Shown here one piece after another: positions 47,216 to 58,876 of a DNA stretch of 64,000 nt. Origin of the DNA: Theocolax elegans (Eukaryota > Arthropoda > Insecta > Hymenoptera > Cerocephalidae); contig CM047426.1 in the NCBI GenBank assembly GCA_026168455.1, positions 70,080,986 to 70,144,985 of the forward strand, read 5' to 3'. Every line of letters starts with the position of its first letter. Within the stretch, counting starts at the first letter, position 1. Under the pieces are notes generated by a model, which was given only the letters and a program-made list of their open reading frames with translations, did no database searches and was not told where the DNA came from. The position numbers and the translations under genes are program-made.

Positions 47216-48463
47216 CCCTTTGAAGCACAGTGTTCATCCTGATGGACACATTGATTTATTGCTTCTTTTGCCATTTTAGAACAACATTATGGATTTCAAC
47301 AGGGTCTTTTCCATTCTTTCAGTTCATTAATAGTTCAAAAACATAATTTTGCAGTTGAAATCAATATAGTGGGTTATTTTTTAATATTTTTAAATGAACA
47401 AAGAAGAAAAAAATTGAATTTTTGGGGAGAAATTCATTATTGACGCGAATAATGAGAGTATCCCTTTCAAATTTGGTATACAAAGGTTTTTGGGGTCGCT
47501 GAATAAGAATATTGCATGAGATTCCGAAAATTCTGCATCCAAGATGGCGGATCTAAAATGGCGTATATAACGTTTTCCCTATATCGATACAAATACTCTA
47601 GAATTCATCTCTAAAGGGTTTTTGGGGTCGCTGAATAATAATTTGACATCAGATTTCAAAAATTGTGTATCCAAGATGGCGGATCTAAAATGGCGGGCAA
47701 GAATATTTCCTATATTGATACCAATACTCTAAAATTCATATCTAAAGGGTTTTAGGGGTCGCAGATAACGATTCTGATATCAGGTTTCCGAAATAATGCT
47801 TTCAAAATGGAGGATATGTATGTTTTTATGTTGGCTTGAATACTCTCAAACTCATATCTAAAGTGCCTCAATCTCAGTGATAATCAATATCATACTAGTT
47901 TTCTGAAATTCTGCAGCCAAGATGGCTATATTATTTTGGATATATTATTTCGGAAATCTGATATCAGATTCATTATCAGCGAGCCCTAAAAGCCTTTACA
48001 TTGAATTTTGAAGTATTCAGGACAATATAGAAAAAAATGCCTGTCCGCCATTTTGAATTCGCCATTTTGGATACATCACTTAGGAAACCTGATATCAGAT
48101 TCGTTATCAGTGACCCCTAAAACTCATTAGTTATGAATTTTAAAGTTTTCAAGCGAATATAGAAAAAAATCTATGTCCGCCATTCTGAATCCGCCATCTT
48201 AGATGCAAAATTCGAACAATCTAATGTCAGATTCATGATCAGCGATCTCAAAAACCCCTATATATAAATTTTCATTTAAAAATCCTGGAGAGAAAAATGT
48301 ATGCTTCAAAGGTTGAACATCGTTGTCCGCCATATTAAATCCGTCATCTTGAATACATAATTTCATAGATCTGACATCTGATTCGTAATCAGCGATCTCG
48401 AAAACCCCTATGTACAAATTTTCAGCCAATCAACTCTAATAGAAAAATGTATGCCTCAAAGGG
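47216..48463. mobile_element. piggyBac-like MITE with TTAA duplication
   Basis: TTAA flanks both ends (47212-47215, 48464-48467). The inverted ends read CCCTTTGAAGCACAGTG at left and, on the complement, CCCTTTGAGGCATACATT at right, which fits piggyBac-type termini. Copy B carries the empty site (TACTATATTTAAAAGCC near 51820). Inside are about four direct units of 115-132 bp, each with a CAAGATGGCGGATC-like string (47539, 47671, then degenerate). They are followed by about three inverted units (CGCCATTTTG, CCGCCATCTTAG) from about 47940, so the whole element can fold back. No transposase. Confidence 0.85.
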
Positions 48464-48614
48464 TTAAAGTCATATATATTTAAATCTATTGATTTTTATG
48501 AAAAAACATTACAAACAACTTTCGTTTAAATTAATCTTTAGAACTTATCTACCCTGGTTACAATTCTTAATTTTAAAATCTCGAAGAGATAGAACACCCG
48601 GACATATTAAATAT
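48464..48614. repeat. Dispersed repeat copy A, fourth part
   Basis: Matches copy B up to 51969 (TTTTAAAATCTCGAAGAGAT shared). Alignment stops where copy B runs into (CA)n and the R1-type element. Confidence 0.85.
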
Positions 48615-48827
48615 AAAAAAAAGGTGACCACGCCACAATCGATTTTAATCTACCACCTCTCAAAAGTTCACATTTTTCGCGAGTTTTCGAATAGCTTGGG
48701 TTAGATTATTGGCCTAGACCGCTGGTGCAAGTTATGCCTCATAAACCGCATAAAATCACTAATTTTCACGTATTTTAGGACATAACTTACACCAACGGTG
48801 TAATATATAATATATATTTATATATAT
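48615..48827. other. Unassigned AT-rich spacer
   Basis: No gene. It contains two related strings in inverted orientation (GACCGCTGGTGCAAGTTATG near 48717 and CATAACTTACACCAACGGTG near 48781), a loose hairpin of about 80 bases, then (TA)-rich sequence leading to the solo LTR. Confidence 0.5.
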
Positions 48828-49871
48828 TGTAACGGTAAGGTACTGTTTACCTCACCGTTTGACGAATTCGAGCAAGACGAGCGAACAGTATCATAATGTT
48901 CGCATCGGTTCGAGCCGGCGAGATTCGGCTCGGCTCGGTTCTTCGTAGCTACACGGGCGGGATCGACTTAGCGCGCGAAAGATTCGCGCACGCACCTCAT
49001 TAGAGAGGTAAGGGGGAGATTCGCGCGCACTGTAGAGAGTGATAGCCACCTTCTTACGTGACAGGTGTGATCCCCCCGCGTCCCGTGTTCAGCTTCGCCG
49101 TGCTGTGATTTACCGTGCGTTTTGTGTGTGTTTCGACTGCAGGCCGATCCTGCATTTGCAGTGAGCGGTGCAACACCGTGCATCTGCCTGCAGCCACACA
49201 ACCCCGGTGCACGGGCGAGCGGACAATCTGTCCGACACCGCAGCGACGGTGAGAGAGAGAGAAAGCAACCGATCGGCTGGTCGTTGTTTACCAACGACTA
49301 CAGCAGCGTACAAAGTAAGTGGTACCACTTCACGCGATCGTGTTTTTATTCGCACTTAGTAAATAATCGTGTTTCTTTATACCAGTCCCGTTGACTGGAT
49401 ATATTATTTTAGTTCGCGATATTTTCTTCCCCTCTCTCTACAAGTCGGCCGTTTACCGACTTGTAATAAAAGCGTAGACCTCGGCGACAATTAAATATTT
49501 TGTTTATTATTTATCTTTGTTTATTTATTTCAATAAATTCATATTATTATTAGAATTCAATCCGGTGTTCGATTAATTGAATTTAACACACGTAGGATTC
49601 CTTCCGTAATCCTAAGAGCTCGTATATTTCTGGTTGACAAGTGCTCGACGCGATATCCCTGTTTCGCGGTCAATTTCAGATTTGAATTTACCTGGTTGTT
49701 ATCTGAAACAGTAACTCGGTTTCAGACTAACACTTAACAGATTTGGTAGAGCGGACAGGTAACCGTCGCCGCATCGCGGGAAAAATATGTTTATTTGAAT
49801 ACGGTAAGTTTAACCGTACCGCTGAGCAGCCGCGATATTAAAATAAACATCCGCGCGGCAACCAAACCGTT

Positions 49872-49874
<3 letters not shown>
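48828..49874 (+). mobile_element. Solo LTR, 1,047 bp
   Basis: Starts TGTAACGGT and ends ACCGTTACA, a perfect 9 bp terminal inverted repeat, with ATAT on both sides as a probable 4 bp target duplication (uncertain because it lies in an AT repeat). A splice donor (GTAAGT, 49315-49320) lies inside. No internal element sequence is adjacent, so this is a solo LTR of a family different from the other two here. Confidence 0.8.

Positions 49875-49910
<36 letters not shown>
49875..49910. repeat. (AT)n tract between the LTR copies
   Basis: About 18 AT dinucleotides. A second, longer tract (50782-50829) follows the second LTR copy. Confidence 0.95.
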
Positions 49911-49913
<3 letters not shown>

Positions 49914-50778
49914 GTAAGGGGGAGATTCGCGCGCACTGTAGAGAGTGATAGCCACCTTCTTACGTGACAGGTGTGATCCCCCCGCGTCCCGTGTTCAGCT
50001 TCGCCGTGCTGTGATTTACCGTGCGTTTTGTGTGTGTTTCGACTGCAGGCCGATCCTGCATTTGCAGTGAGCGGTGCAACACCGTGCATCTGCCTGCAGC
50101 CACACAACCCCGGTGCACGGGCGAGCGGACAATCTGTCCGACACCGCAGCGACGGTGAGAGAGAGAGAAAGCAACCGATCGGCTGGTCGTTGTTTACCAA
50201 CGACTACAGCAGCGTACAAAGTAAGTGGTACCACTTCACGCGATCGTGTTTTTATTCGCACTTAGTAAATAATCGTGTTTCTTTATACCAGTCCCGTTGA
50301 CTGGATATATTATTTTAGTTCGCGATATTTTCTTCCCCTCTCTCTACAAGTCGGCCGTTTACCGACTTGTAATAAAAGCGTAGACCTCGGCGACAATTAA
50401 ATATTTTGTTTATTATTTATCTTTGTTTATTTATTTCAATAAATTCATATTATTATTAGAATTCAATCCGGTGTTCGATTAATTGAATTTAACACACGTA
50501 GGATTCCTTCCGTAATCCTAAGAGCTCGTATATTTCTGGTTGACAAGTGCTCGACGCGATATCCCTGTTTCGCGGTCAATTTCAGATTTGAATTTTACCT
50601 GGTTGTTATCTGAAACAGTAACTCGGTTTCAGACTAACACTTAACAGATTTGGTAGAGCGGACAGGTAACCGTCGCCGCATCGCGGGAAAAATATGTTTA
50701 TTTGAATACGGTAAGTTTAACCGTACCGCTGAGCAGCCGCGATATTAAAATAAACATCCGCGCGGCAACCAAACCGTT

Positions 50779-50781
<3 letters not shown>
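49911..50781 (+). repeat. Truncated second copy of the solo LTR (tandem duplication)
   Basis: Near-identical to 49005-49874 with a 906-907 bp offset; one extra T is the only difference I noticed (GAATTTTACC here). It lacks the first 177 bp of the LTR and begins directly after (AT)n, so the duplicated unit was LTR tail plus AT tract. Confidence 0.92.
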
Positions 50782-50833
<52 letters not shown>

Positions 50834-50834
50834 G

Positions 50835-51967
50835 TCTTAATGAACAATTAACTTACCAAAAATAGTAAAGTGCATATATTTAATTGTAGTATTTAGTAAA
50901 AACCTATTAAAATTTTAGATTATTTTAAACGGATCTAAATAGAACTTTACCTCCTAAAATTAATTTATTTAATGACGAAGGGTCATCGCCATGAGTTCTA
51001 TATGTCATTAGTATTTTGTACTTTTAGAGTAATAAAAATTTCTTCTTAATTAAATTAATTTTTGTATTAGTTTTAAAGAATTATTTATAACATTTTAGCG
51101 GCATATAAATAAAAACCTGTTTCTTCTATTTCTCCCGTAATTCGTAATTTGCACCCTCTTTCAAAATTTGCGTTTTAATCCATAATTATATCCAATTTAT
51201 TTTTCCCTTTAGTTACAGAGCCCATATATTTATTTTAATTATTATAAACAAAGGCATTCCGTAAATAACCTTTTGTTTCTAATAAATACATACTTGTTTA
51301 TTTAAAATATTGTTTTATATAAATATACGTAATCTACTCACTTATATATCCAATTATATACAATTTTGATTTAAATAATATTTAAATTAAATGCTACTAA
51401 ATTAATAGTTTTCGAAAAACTTTTCAAATGTAATTCATATTTTATATTGCCACTGTTAAAATTTGAATTTTCTTTTGCCATTACTGTTTATAATAAAATT
51501 ATCTTAAAAATGCAATATTTAATGTATTTAATTTTTAACTTATTGTATATTTCACATATAGATATTTGGAAAAGTGTATGTTATACTTGATTAATATTTA
51601 TTTTATCTTCGAAAAATTGTGCATTTTTTTTAAAAACATTACATTAAATTTTAGGTCCGTTTTTATTTTATGAGTTTTATCAAGAATAAGTAAACTAATA
51701 GACATTCTTTAAAGTTATAATCACAAAAAAAAAATTTTAAGTCTTATAAATAATTTGCCTAAGAGTTATTCCACCATGATAAATGGAAAGTTTTCAATTT
51801 TTTAGAAAAATTACTATATTTAAAAGCCATTTATCTCAAAATCTATTAATTTTTTTGAAAAAACATAATAAACAACTTTTGTTCAAAATAATCTTTAGAA
51901 CTTATCCTCCTGAGTTACAATGGTTAATTTTAAAATCTCGAAGAGATAGAAGGCCCAGAAATATTGA

Positions 51968-51969
<2 letters not shown>
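50835..51969. repeat. Dispersed repeat copy B (uninterrupted, about 1.1 kb)
   Basis: Same-orientation copy of the repeat seen in four pieces at 42901-48614. It has no credible coding frame. It is useful because it shows the empty sites of two insertions in copy A. The repeat's own identity is unknown. Confidence 0.9.

Positions 51970-52010
<41 letters not shown>
51970..52010. repeat. (CA)n tract at the 5' edge of the R1-clade element
   Basis: About 20 CA units. The same dinucleotide follows every poly(A) tail of the element downstream, which suggests a (CA)n insertion target as in Waldo elements. Confidence 0.95.
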
Positions 52011-52011
<1 letters not shown>

Positions 52012-52053
52012 TGTCCCAAGGATTTTGGGGGGGACCAAACTCACACCGTCAAA

Positions 52054-53322
52054 ATGGTAAATGCTGCGGAGGTTGGTCACTCGGCCTCTGTAGCATCTAA
52101 TGCTACGTGTGACCTGCCCTCGACTGGGATGTCGAGTGACGCTGACAGAGCTTTTCTCCGTCTGCGTGAGAAGGCAGATACCCTGGTGGAGTTTGTTCTT
52201 AATAAGAACAACATCCACAAAGAGCTGAAGAGTATGGCGAGAGCAACCAGCAGAGCTCTCAACGAATACGCGCGGGTGAACAGTGCTGTGTGTTCGACAG
52301 CGCCGAAAATTAAAATGGCGGATGCGCGTAGGGATGGAACGTGCCAAACGTCGCCCATCTTCCGCGCTGAAGAGCGTCAAAAGAGGCCGGTGGAAAGGGA
52401 AAAGCCCTCACCACCTCAGCAACCCCCGGAGAAAAGGAAGAAGGGATCGAAGCAGCCCAATAACAAAAATGGGCCAGCAGATGCTTCGCCATCCGTTCCT
52501 AAGACGAGTGGGAACCAGTCAAAAGTCCCTGACTGGGTCACAGTAGTGAAGAAGGGCAAGAAGAAGAAGAAGATGAAGAACAGCGAGCCAAAGCAGCATG
52601 AGCAGCAGAAACGTGCCAGCAAACCGGCCAAAGGCACGGCAGAGCCTAAGGCCGGAGTAAGACCCCCACGCCCAGATGCCATCAAGATCAAGGCACCTAG
52701 CGGGGGCTCTTCCTACGCTGACATTCTCCGGAAGGTCAAGGCTGCACCGGAGCTAAAGGCACTAGGAGAACGGGTCACGCGTATCAGGCGCACCAGGGCT
52801 GGAGAGCTCCTTCTCGAACTGGGGCGACCCGGAACGGAAACGGCGGAGCTGAGGACAGTGGTCTCGTCCACACTGAGTGGGTCAGCAGAGGTCCAGCTGC
52901 TGACTCACAAAGTGTCCATCACCATCAGGGACATGAACGAGTCCACGACAACAACGGAGGTGGCCGCAGCGATTGCGGCAAAGATCGGGCCAAATGTGGT
53001 ATCCCCGGATAATATTAAAACCAGGGGATCCTACAGTGGCACCCTAGCTGCGACCATCCAGCTTCCGGCAGTAGCAGCCAAAAAACTGCTGCAAGACGGG
53101 AAGCTCCGGATCGGATGGGTCAATTGCAGAGTTCGACTGCGAGAGGCATCCTCGCGCTGCTACCGATGCCACGAATCGGGACACATCGCGAGGGAGTGCA
53201 AGAGCGCAGTCGACCGGTCAGCGCAATGCTATCGGTGCGGCCAAGAGGGCCACAAAGCAGTGGACTGCGAGGCCAAAGCCAAGACCTCGCATGAGGAAGG
53301 AGCACACATCAAAAATGATTAA
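52054..53322 (+). CDS. R1-clade retrotransposon ORF1 (Gag-like, zinc knuckles)
   Basis: 422 codons from the ATG at 52054, in the first frame after a short untranslated start; the frame is open further upstream through the CA repeat, but that is not likely translated. The N-terminal half is lysine- and proline-rich. The C-terminal part has the R1-type RNA-binding segment (RAGELLLELGRPGTE onward) and two CCHC knuckles, CYRCHESGHIAREC and CYRCGQEGHKAVDC. ORF1 proteins package the element RNA. The stop overlaps the ORF2 start in ATGATTAA (53315-53322), so ORF2 may be made by reinitiation. The frame is fully intact. Confidence 0.92.
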   Translation: MVNAAEVGHSASVASNATCDLPSTGMSSDADRAFLRLREKADTLVEFVLNKNNIHKELKSMARATSRALNEYARVNSAVCSTAPKIKMADARRDGTCQTSPIFRAEERQKRPVEREKPSPPQQPPEKRKKGSKQPNNKNGPADASPSVPKTSGNQSKVPDWVTVVKKGKKKKKMKNSEPKQHEQQKRASKPAKGTAEPKAGVRPPRPDAIKIKAPSGGSSYADILRKVKAAPELKALGERVTRIRRTRAGELLLELGRPGTETAELRTVVSSTLSGSAEVQLLTHKVSITIRDMNESTTTTEVAAAIAAKIGPNVVSPDNIKTRGSYSGTLAATIQLPAVAAKKLLQDGKLRIGWVNCRVRLREASSRCYRCHESGHIARECKSAVDRSAQCYRCGQEGHKAVDCEAKAKTSHEEGAHIKND

Positions 53323-55775
53323 GGTGCTCCAAATAAACCTCAACCACTGCGCTGTGGCCCAGGACCTGCTGTCCCAGCTGGTCAGAGAGGAGAGAGCGGA
53401 CGTAGCGATCATCAGCGAGGAGTTCCGGGATCTCGAGAAGTCGAACTGGGTAAGGGATGCCACGGGCAAGGCGGCCATCTGGGTATGTGGAAATATACAC
53501 ATCTCCAGAAAGATGGTCGCCCCCCTTCCCAGTTTCACCTGGGTGGAGGTGGCGGGGGTACGCATGTACAGCTGCTACTTCCCGCCCAGCGATTCCACCG
53601 AGGACTTTGCGAGATCTCTGGATGCAGTCGTCACCAGTGCTCGGTCCTCACGGCTACCGGTTGCAATCGGTGGGGACTTTAATGCTTGGGCGACGGACTG
53701 GGGCAGCGCCAAGACCAACGCGCGTGGTCGCGCACTTCTCGAGGCGTTCGCTCTACTGGGGCTGGAGATCGCTAACACAGGGACAACCCCGACTTTCACC
53801 AAAGCCGGCAAGTCGTCCATAGTCGACCTCACCTTCGTCGATCCAAGATTGATGGGGGGAGGGGGACTCGGCTAGAAAGTTAGCGATCGTTACACGGGTA
53901 GTGACCACCAAGCACTCGTGTACCAGCTCCAGCTGACCAGCGGGAGGACAAAGAGAGCAGGAAGAGGAGCAAGAGAGAGATGGGCACCAGCCACGTTTGA
54001 TCGTGAGACGTTCCTCTGCTCCCTTGAGGGGGAAAAAGTGGAGGGAACCGCCGAAGAAAAAGCACGAGGCCTCACGAATGCCCTAACAGCGGCTTGCGAT
54101 GCCTCTATGGCCGTGAAGTTTAACCCTCGCGGCCGCCCACCGATAATCTGGTGGAGTGAGGACATCGCAGAAAAGAGACGTGAGTGCCTGCGTGCCAGAA
54201 GGCTGCACCAAAGAGCGAGGGGAACACCGCGGTTCCAAGATCGTTCCGCAGAATACGAACAAAAGCGGAGTGATCTCAAGGTGGCCATCAAGACTGCCAA
54301 GAGAAGGTGTTGGCGGGAGCTCTGTGAGGAGGTGGACCACGACCCCTGGGGCAGACCGTATAAAACGGTTATGAATAAGATCAACCCCGGGGGAGCTGTT
54401 GCACCCACCGACCCAGTTTTTCTGGACGGAGTCGTCCGCCACCTGTTTCCAGAACATCGGAAAAGGGCAGTAGAGACGGGCCTGATGGCCACCATTGGTG
54501 CAGCCGAGTCGCCAGACATTAGTGTAGCCGAACTGAGGATGGCCGCTAAGGGTATTTCCGTACGTAAAGCTCCAGGGCCTGACGGAATACCTGGCCTGGC
54601 CGTCAAGACAGCGGCGATGAGTGCTCCGGGCTTGTTCCTGGACGCATTCAACGCATGCCTAAGAGAAGGTTGCTTCCCGGCCCAGTGGAAGACGCAGAGG
54701 CTGGTACTCCTACCAAAGGGAAACAAACCCCCGGAGGAGCCATCATCTTACCGCCCGCTCTGTCTACTGGATATAGTTGGGCAGCTCCTGGAGCGGGTGA
54801 TCTGCGCCAGGCTTGCAGAGTCCATCGGTCGGGCCGGAGACCTCTCCGACAACCAGTTCGGCTTCCGAAAGGGTCGATCGACCATGGATGCTGTAGGCAG
54901 AGTTGTTGGCATAGCCACAAACGCCATCAATGCTGGTCGGAGTGCAAGGCGGATGTGTGCCATCATCACCTTGGACATCCGGAATGCCTTCAACTCGGCC
55001 AGATGGGACGACATCATGCTGTCCCTGCAGCACTTCCAAGTGCCACTCTATCTCAGGGAGGTCACCTCGAGTTACCTGACTGACCGTACTCTGCTCTACG
55101 ACACCGACGACGGTGTGCACTCCCACAACATCACGGGAGGCGTGCCGCAGGGTTCGGTCATTGGGCCCCTACTCTGGAACGTTGTCTATGACGGCCTGCT
55201 TAGGCAGCAACTTCCGGAGGGTGTCTCGATGGTGGCTTTCGCGGACGACGTGGCGCTAGTGGTGGTCGCAAAGAGTGTCGAAGAGATCGAATATCTCGGA
55301 GACGTCTCTATAGAAGTGGTCGCCACTTGGTTGAGAGACCACGGACTTAGTCTGGCGGCGGAAAAAACGGAGGCGGTGCTCATCTCTCGCACAAAAAAGG
55401 AGAGGACCGCCACCTTCACGGTAGGTAAAGAACGGATACGGTCGGTGAAAACCTTGAAGTATTTAGGGGTCACACTAGACGCGCGGCTGTCGTTCAAACA
55501 CCATCTCGCGAACGCGGGCTCAAAGGCGGCAAGGGTGGCCCGTGCGCTGGCGGGCATCATGCCCAACATCGGGGGACCCCAGCAACCGCGAAGGTCTCTC
55601 CTTGCCTCGGTGGTGAGCTCCGTAATTTTATACGGAGCTCCTATCTGGGCTGATGCCCTGAACAGGCACAAGAGCTTTGGTGCTCCGTGTCAGAGAGCCT
55701 GCAGGATAGCTGCGCTAAGGGTGGCCCGGGCGTACCGAACCGTATCTGACATTGCGCTCTCGGTGATCGCGGGGA
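53315..55775 (+). pseudogene. R1-clade ORF2 copy 1: endonuclease and reverse transcriptase, 3' part replaced
   Basis: Starts MIKVLQINLNHC, the start of the apurinic-type endonuclease, with GGDFNAWATDWGS, SSIVDLTF and the SDH motif at 53900-53908. An in-frame TAG at 53873-53875 interrupts it just before SDH; the same frame continues on both sides, so this is a stop mutation, not a shift. The reverse transcriptase follows: SSYRPLCLLDIVG, LDIRNAFNSARW (motif A), GVPQGSVIGPLLWN (motif B) and FADD at 55238-55249 (motif C). At about 55775 the sequence jumps back to the endonuclease of a second copy, so the C-terminal domain is missing here. R1-clade identity is strong. Confidence 0.9.
53440..55775 (+). 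repeat. 2.3 kb internal tandem duplication of ORF2, first unit
   Basis: Bases 53440-55775 repeat almost exactly at 55776-58111. The junction joins GTGATCGCGGGG to AGTCGAACTGGG, with at most one base of shared sequence. Both units carry the same TAG stop, so the mutation came before the duplication. An assembly artefact remains possible. Confidence 0.9.
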
Positions 55776-58659
55776 GTCGAACTGGGTAAGGGATGCCACG
55801 GGCAAGGCGGCCATCTGGGTATGTGGAAATATACACATCTCCAGAAAGATGGTCGCCCCCCTTCCCAGCTTCACCTGGGTGGAGGTGGCGGGGGTACGCA
55901 TGTACAGCTGCTACTTCCCGCCCAGCGATTCCACCGAGGACTTTGCGAGATCTCTGGATGCAGTCGTCACCAGTGCTCGGTCCTCACGGCTACCGGTTGC
56001 AATCGGTGGGGACTTTAATGCTTGGGCGACGGACTGGGGCAGCGCCAAGACCAACGCGCGTGGTCGCGCACTTCTCGAGGCGTTCGCTCTACTGGGGCTG
56101 GAGATCGCTAACACAGGGACAACCCGACTTTCACCAAAGCCGGCAAGTCGTCCATAGTCGACCTCACCTTCGTCGATCCAAGATTGATGGGGGGAGGGGG
56201 ACTCGGCTAGAAAGTTAGCGATCGTTACACGGGTAGTGACCACCAAGCACTCGTGTACCAGCTCCAGCTGACCAGCGGGAGGACAAAGAGAGCAGGAAGA
56301 GGAGCAAGAGAGAGATGGGCACCAGCCACGTTTGATCGTGAGACGTTCCTCTGCTCCCTTGAGGGGGAAAAAGTGGAGGGAAACCGCCGAAGAAAAAGCA
56401 CGAGGCCTCACGAATGCCCTAACAGCGGCTTGCGATGCCTCTATGGCCGTGAAGTTTAACCCTCGCGGCCGCCCACCGATAATCTGGTGGAGTGAGGACA
56501 TCGCAGAAAAGAGACGTGAGTGCCTGCGTGCCAGAAGGCTGCACCAAAGAGCGAGGGGAACACCGCGGTTCCAAGATCGTTCCGCAGAATACGAACAAAA
56601 GCGGAGTGATCTCAAGGTGGCCATCAAGACTGCCAAGAGAAGGTGTTGGCGGGAGCTCTGTGAGGAGGTGGACCACGACCCCTGGGGCAGACCGTATAAA
56701 ACGGTTATGAATAAGATCAACCCCGGGGGAGCTGTTGCACCCACCGACCCAGTTTTTCTGGACGGAGTCGTCCGCCACCTGTTTCCAGAACATCGGAAAA
56801 GGGCAGTAGAGACGGGCCTGATGGCCACCATTGGTGCAGCCGAGTCGCCAGACATTAGTGTAGCCGAACTGAGGATGGCCGCTAAGGGTATTTCCGTACG
56901 TAAAGCTCCAGGGCCTGACGGAATACCTGGCCTGGCCGTCAAGACAGCGGCGATGAGTGCTCCGGGCTTGTTCCTGGACGCATTCAACGCATGCCTAAGA
57001 GAAGGTTGCTTCCCGGCCCAGTGGAAGACGCAGAGGCTGGTACTCCTACCAAAGGGAAACAAACCCCCGGAGGAGCCATCATCTTACCGCCCGCTCTGTC
57101 TACTGGATATAGTTGGGCAGCTCCTGGAGCGGGTGATCTGCGCCAGGCTTGCAGAGTCCATCGGTCGGGCCGGAGACCTCTCCGACAACCAGTTCGGCTT
57201 CCGAAAGGGTCGATCGACCATGGATGCTGTAGGCAGAGTTGTTGGCATAGCCACAAACGCCATCAATGCTGGTCGGAGTGCAAGGCGGATGTGTGCCATC
57301 ATCACCTTGGACATCCGGAATGCCTTCAACTCGGCCAGATGGGACGACATCATGCTGTCCCTGCAGCACTTCCAAGTGCCACTCTATCTCAGGGAGGTCA
57401 CCTCGAGTTACCTGACTGACCGTACTCTGCTCTACGACACCGACGACGGTGTGCACTCCCACAACATCACGGGAGGCGTGCCGCAGGGTTCGGTCATTGG
57501 GCCCCTACTCTGGAACGTTGTCTATGACGGCCTGCTTAGGCAGCAACTTCCGGAGGGTGTCTCGATGGTGGCTTTCGCGGACGACGTGGCGCTAGTGGTG
57601 GTCGCAAAGAGTGTCGAAGAGATCGAATATCTCGGAGACGTCTCTATAGAAGTGGTCGCCACTTGGTTGAGAGACCACGGACTTAGTCTGGCGGCGGAAA
57701 AAACGGAGGCGGTGCTCATCTCTCGCACAAAAAAGGAGAGGACCGCCACCTTCACGGTAGGTAAAGAACGGATACGGTCGGTGAAAACCTTGAAGTATTT
57801 AGGGGTCACACTAGACGCGCGGCTGTCGTTCAAACACCATCTCGCGAACGCGGGCTCAAAGGCGGCAAGGGTGGCCCGTGCGCTGGCGGGCATCATGCCC
57901 AATATCGGGGGACCCCAGCAACCGCGAAGGTCTCTCCTTGCCTCGGTGGTGAGCTCCGTAATTTTATACGGAGCTCCTATCTGGGCTGATGCCTTGAACA
58001 GGCACAAGAGCTTTGGTGCTCCGTGTCAGAGAGCCTGCAGGATAGCTGCGCTAAGGGTGGCCCGGGCGTACCGAACCGTATCTGACATTGCGCTCTCGGT
58101 GATCGCGGGGACCGCCCCCTTCGACCTCCTGGCAGCCGAGAGAGCTGAAAGACACCGTGAGGGTGGGCGACGCGTAGAAGAGAATAGCTGCCATAACCGA
58201 TGGTCATTGCGGACCGTAGAGGAGTGGCAGCGGAGATGGGACTCCGCCAGGGACGGCCGGTGGACCTACCGCATCATCCCGCGGATCCGGGAGTGGGCGA
58301 GCAGGAAACACGGCTTCGTCAGTTTCCAGCTTACCCAGGTGTTGACCGGGCACGGATGCTTCCGTAGCTACCTATTTCGTATAGGGGTCTACGGCAGCGC
58401 AGAGTGCCCGGCTTGTCCAGGGGTGGACGAAGACGTGGAACACGTCCTCTTACGGTGTCCTCGTTTCAGGGAGGAACGGGACCAGCTTCAAATAACTTGG
58501 AGCGGTCCCCTCACCCCTGAGGGCATCGGGGCGTGCCTGCTTGGCTCCCAGGAGGGATGGAACGCGGTAGTGACGCTCTGTACGTCCGTAGTGGACAGGC
58601 TGGGTCTCATCGGAAGAGACGAGGATAGAAGAGTTGCGATAGCAACAGTAGTGGGCTAA
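55776..58659 (+). pseudogene. R1-clade ORF2 copy 2: partial endonuclease, complete RT and C-terminal domain
   Basis: Begins inside the endonuclease and runs to the natural end of ORF2. One base is lost near 56127 (ACAACCCGAC), the TAG is shared (56208-56210), and one base is gained near 56382 (GGAAACCG). After that a single frame runs 56332-58659 (775 codons) with all RT motifs, including FADD at 57574-57585. The C-terminal part has CPACPGVDEDVEHVLLRC (Cx2Cx8Hx4C), the finger of R1-clade ORF2, at about 58409-58462. The long open frame would still encode RT, but the endonuclease is broken. Confidence 0.9.
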
Positions 58660-58845
58660 TCTAGCCGTGCCTCCCCCCGCGAAGTAATGCCTTGCGGCGG
58701 TTTCCGCGGGGGAATAAAGATAAGAAAAGAGGTGGAGTTTTAGTGGGTATGCCTATCGACATCCTTCGGTAGGAGAGTCCCACACACGGGGAGTCTCGCA
58801 TGGCTCCAGTCATGGTGCATTAAACATTTCTCCACCTCTTCGGAA

Positions 58846-58876
<31 letters not shown>

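Noticed and set aside
48199..48429. 76-codon minus-strand frame with repeated NLYIGVFEIAD
   Set aside because: It is the translation of two inverted units of the MITE's internal repeat.
53856..53900. Frameshift in the endonuclease at the G-run
   Set aside because: The frames before and after are the same; a single TAG stop is the simpler explanation.
55911..57062. 383-codon minus-strand frame over ORF2
   Set aside because: Shadow of the GC-rich ORF2 coding strand, which has clear EN and RT motifs.
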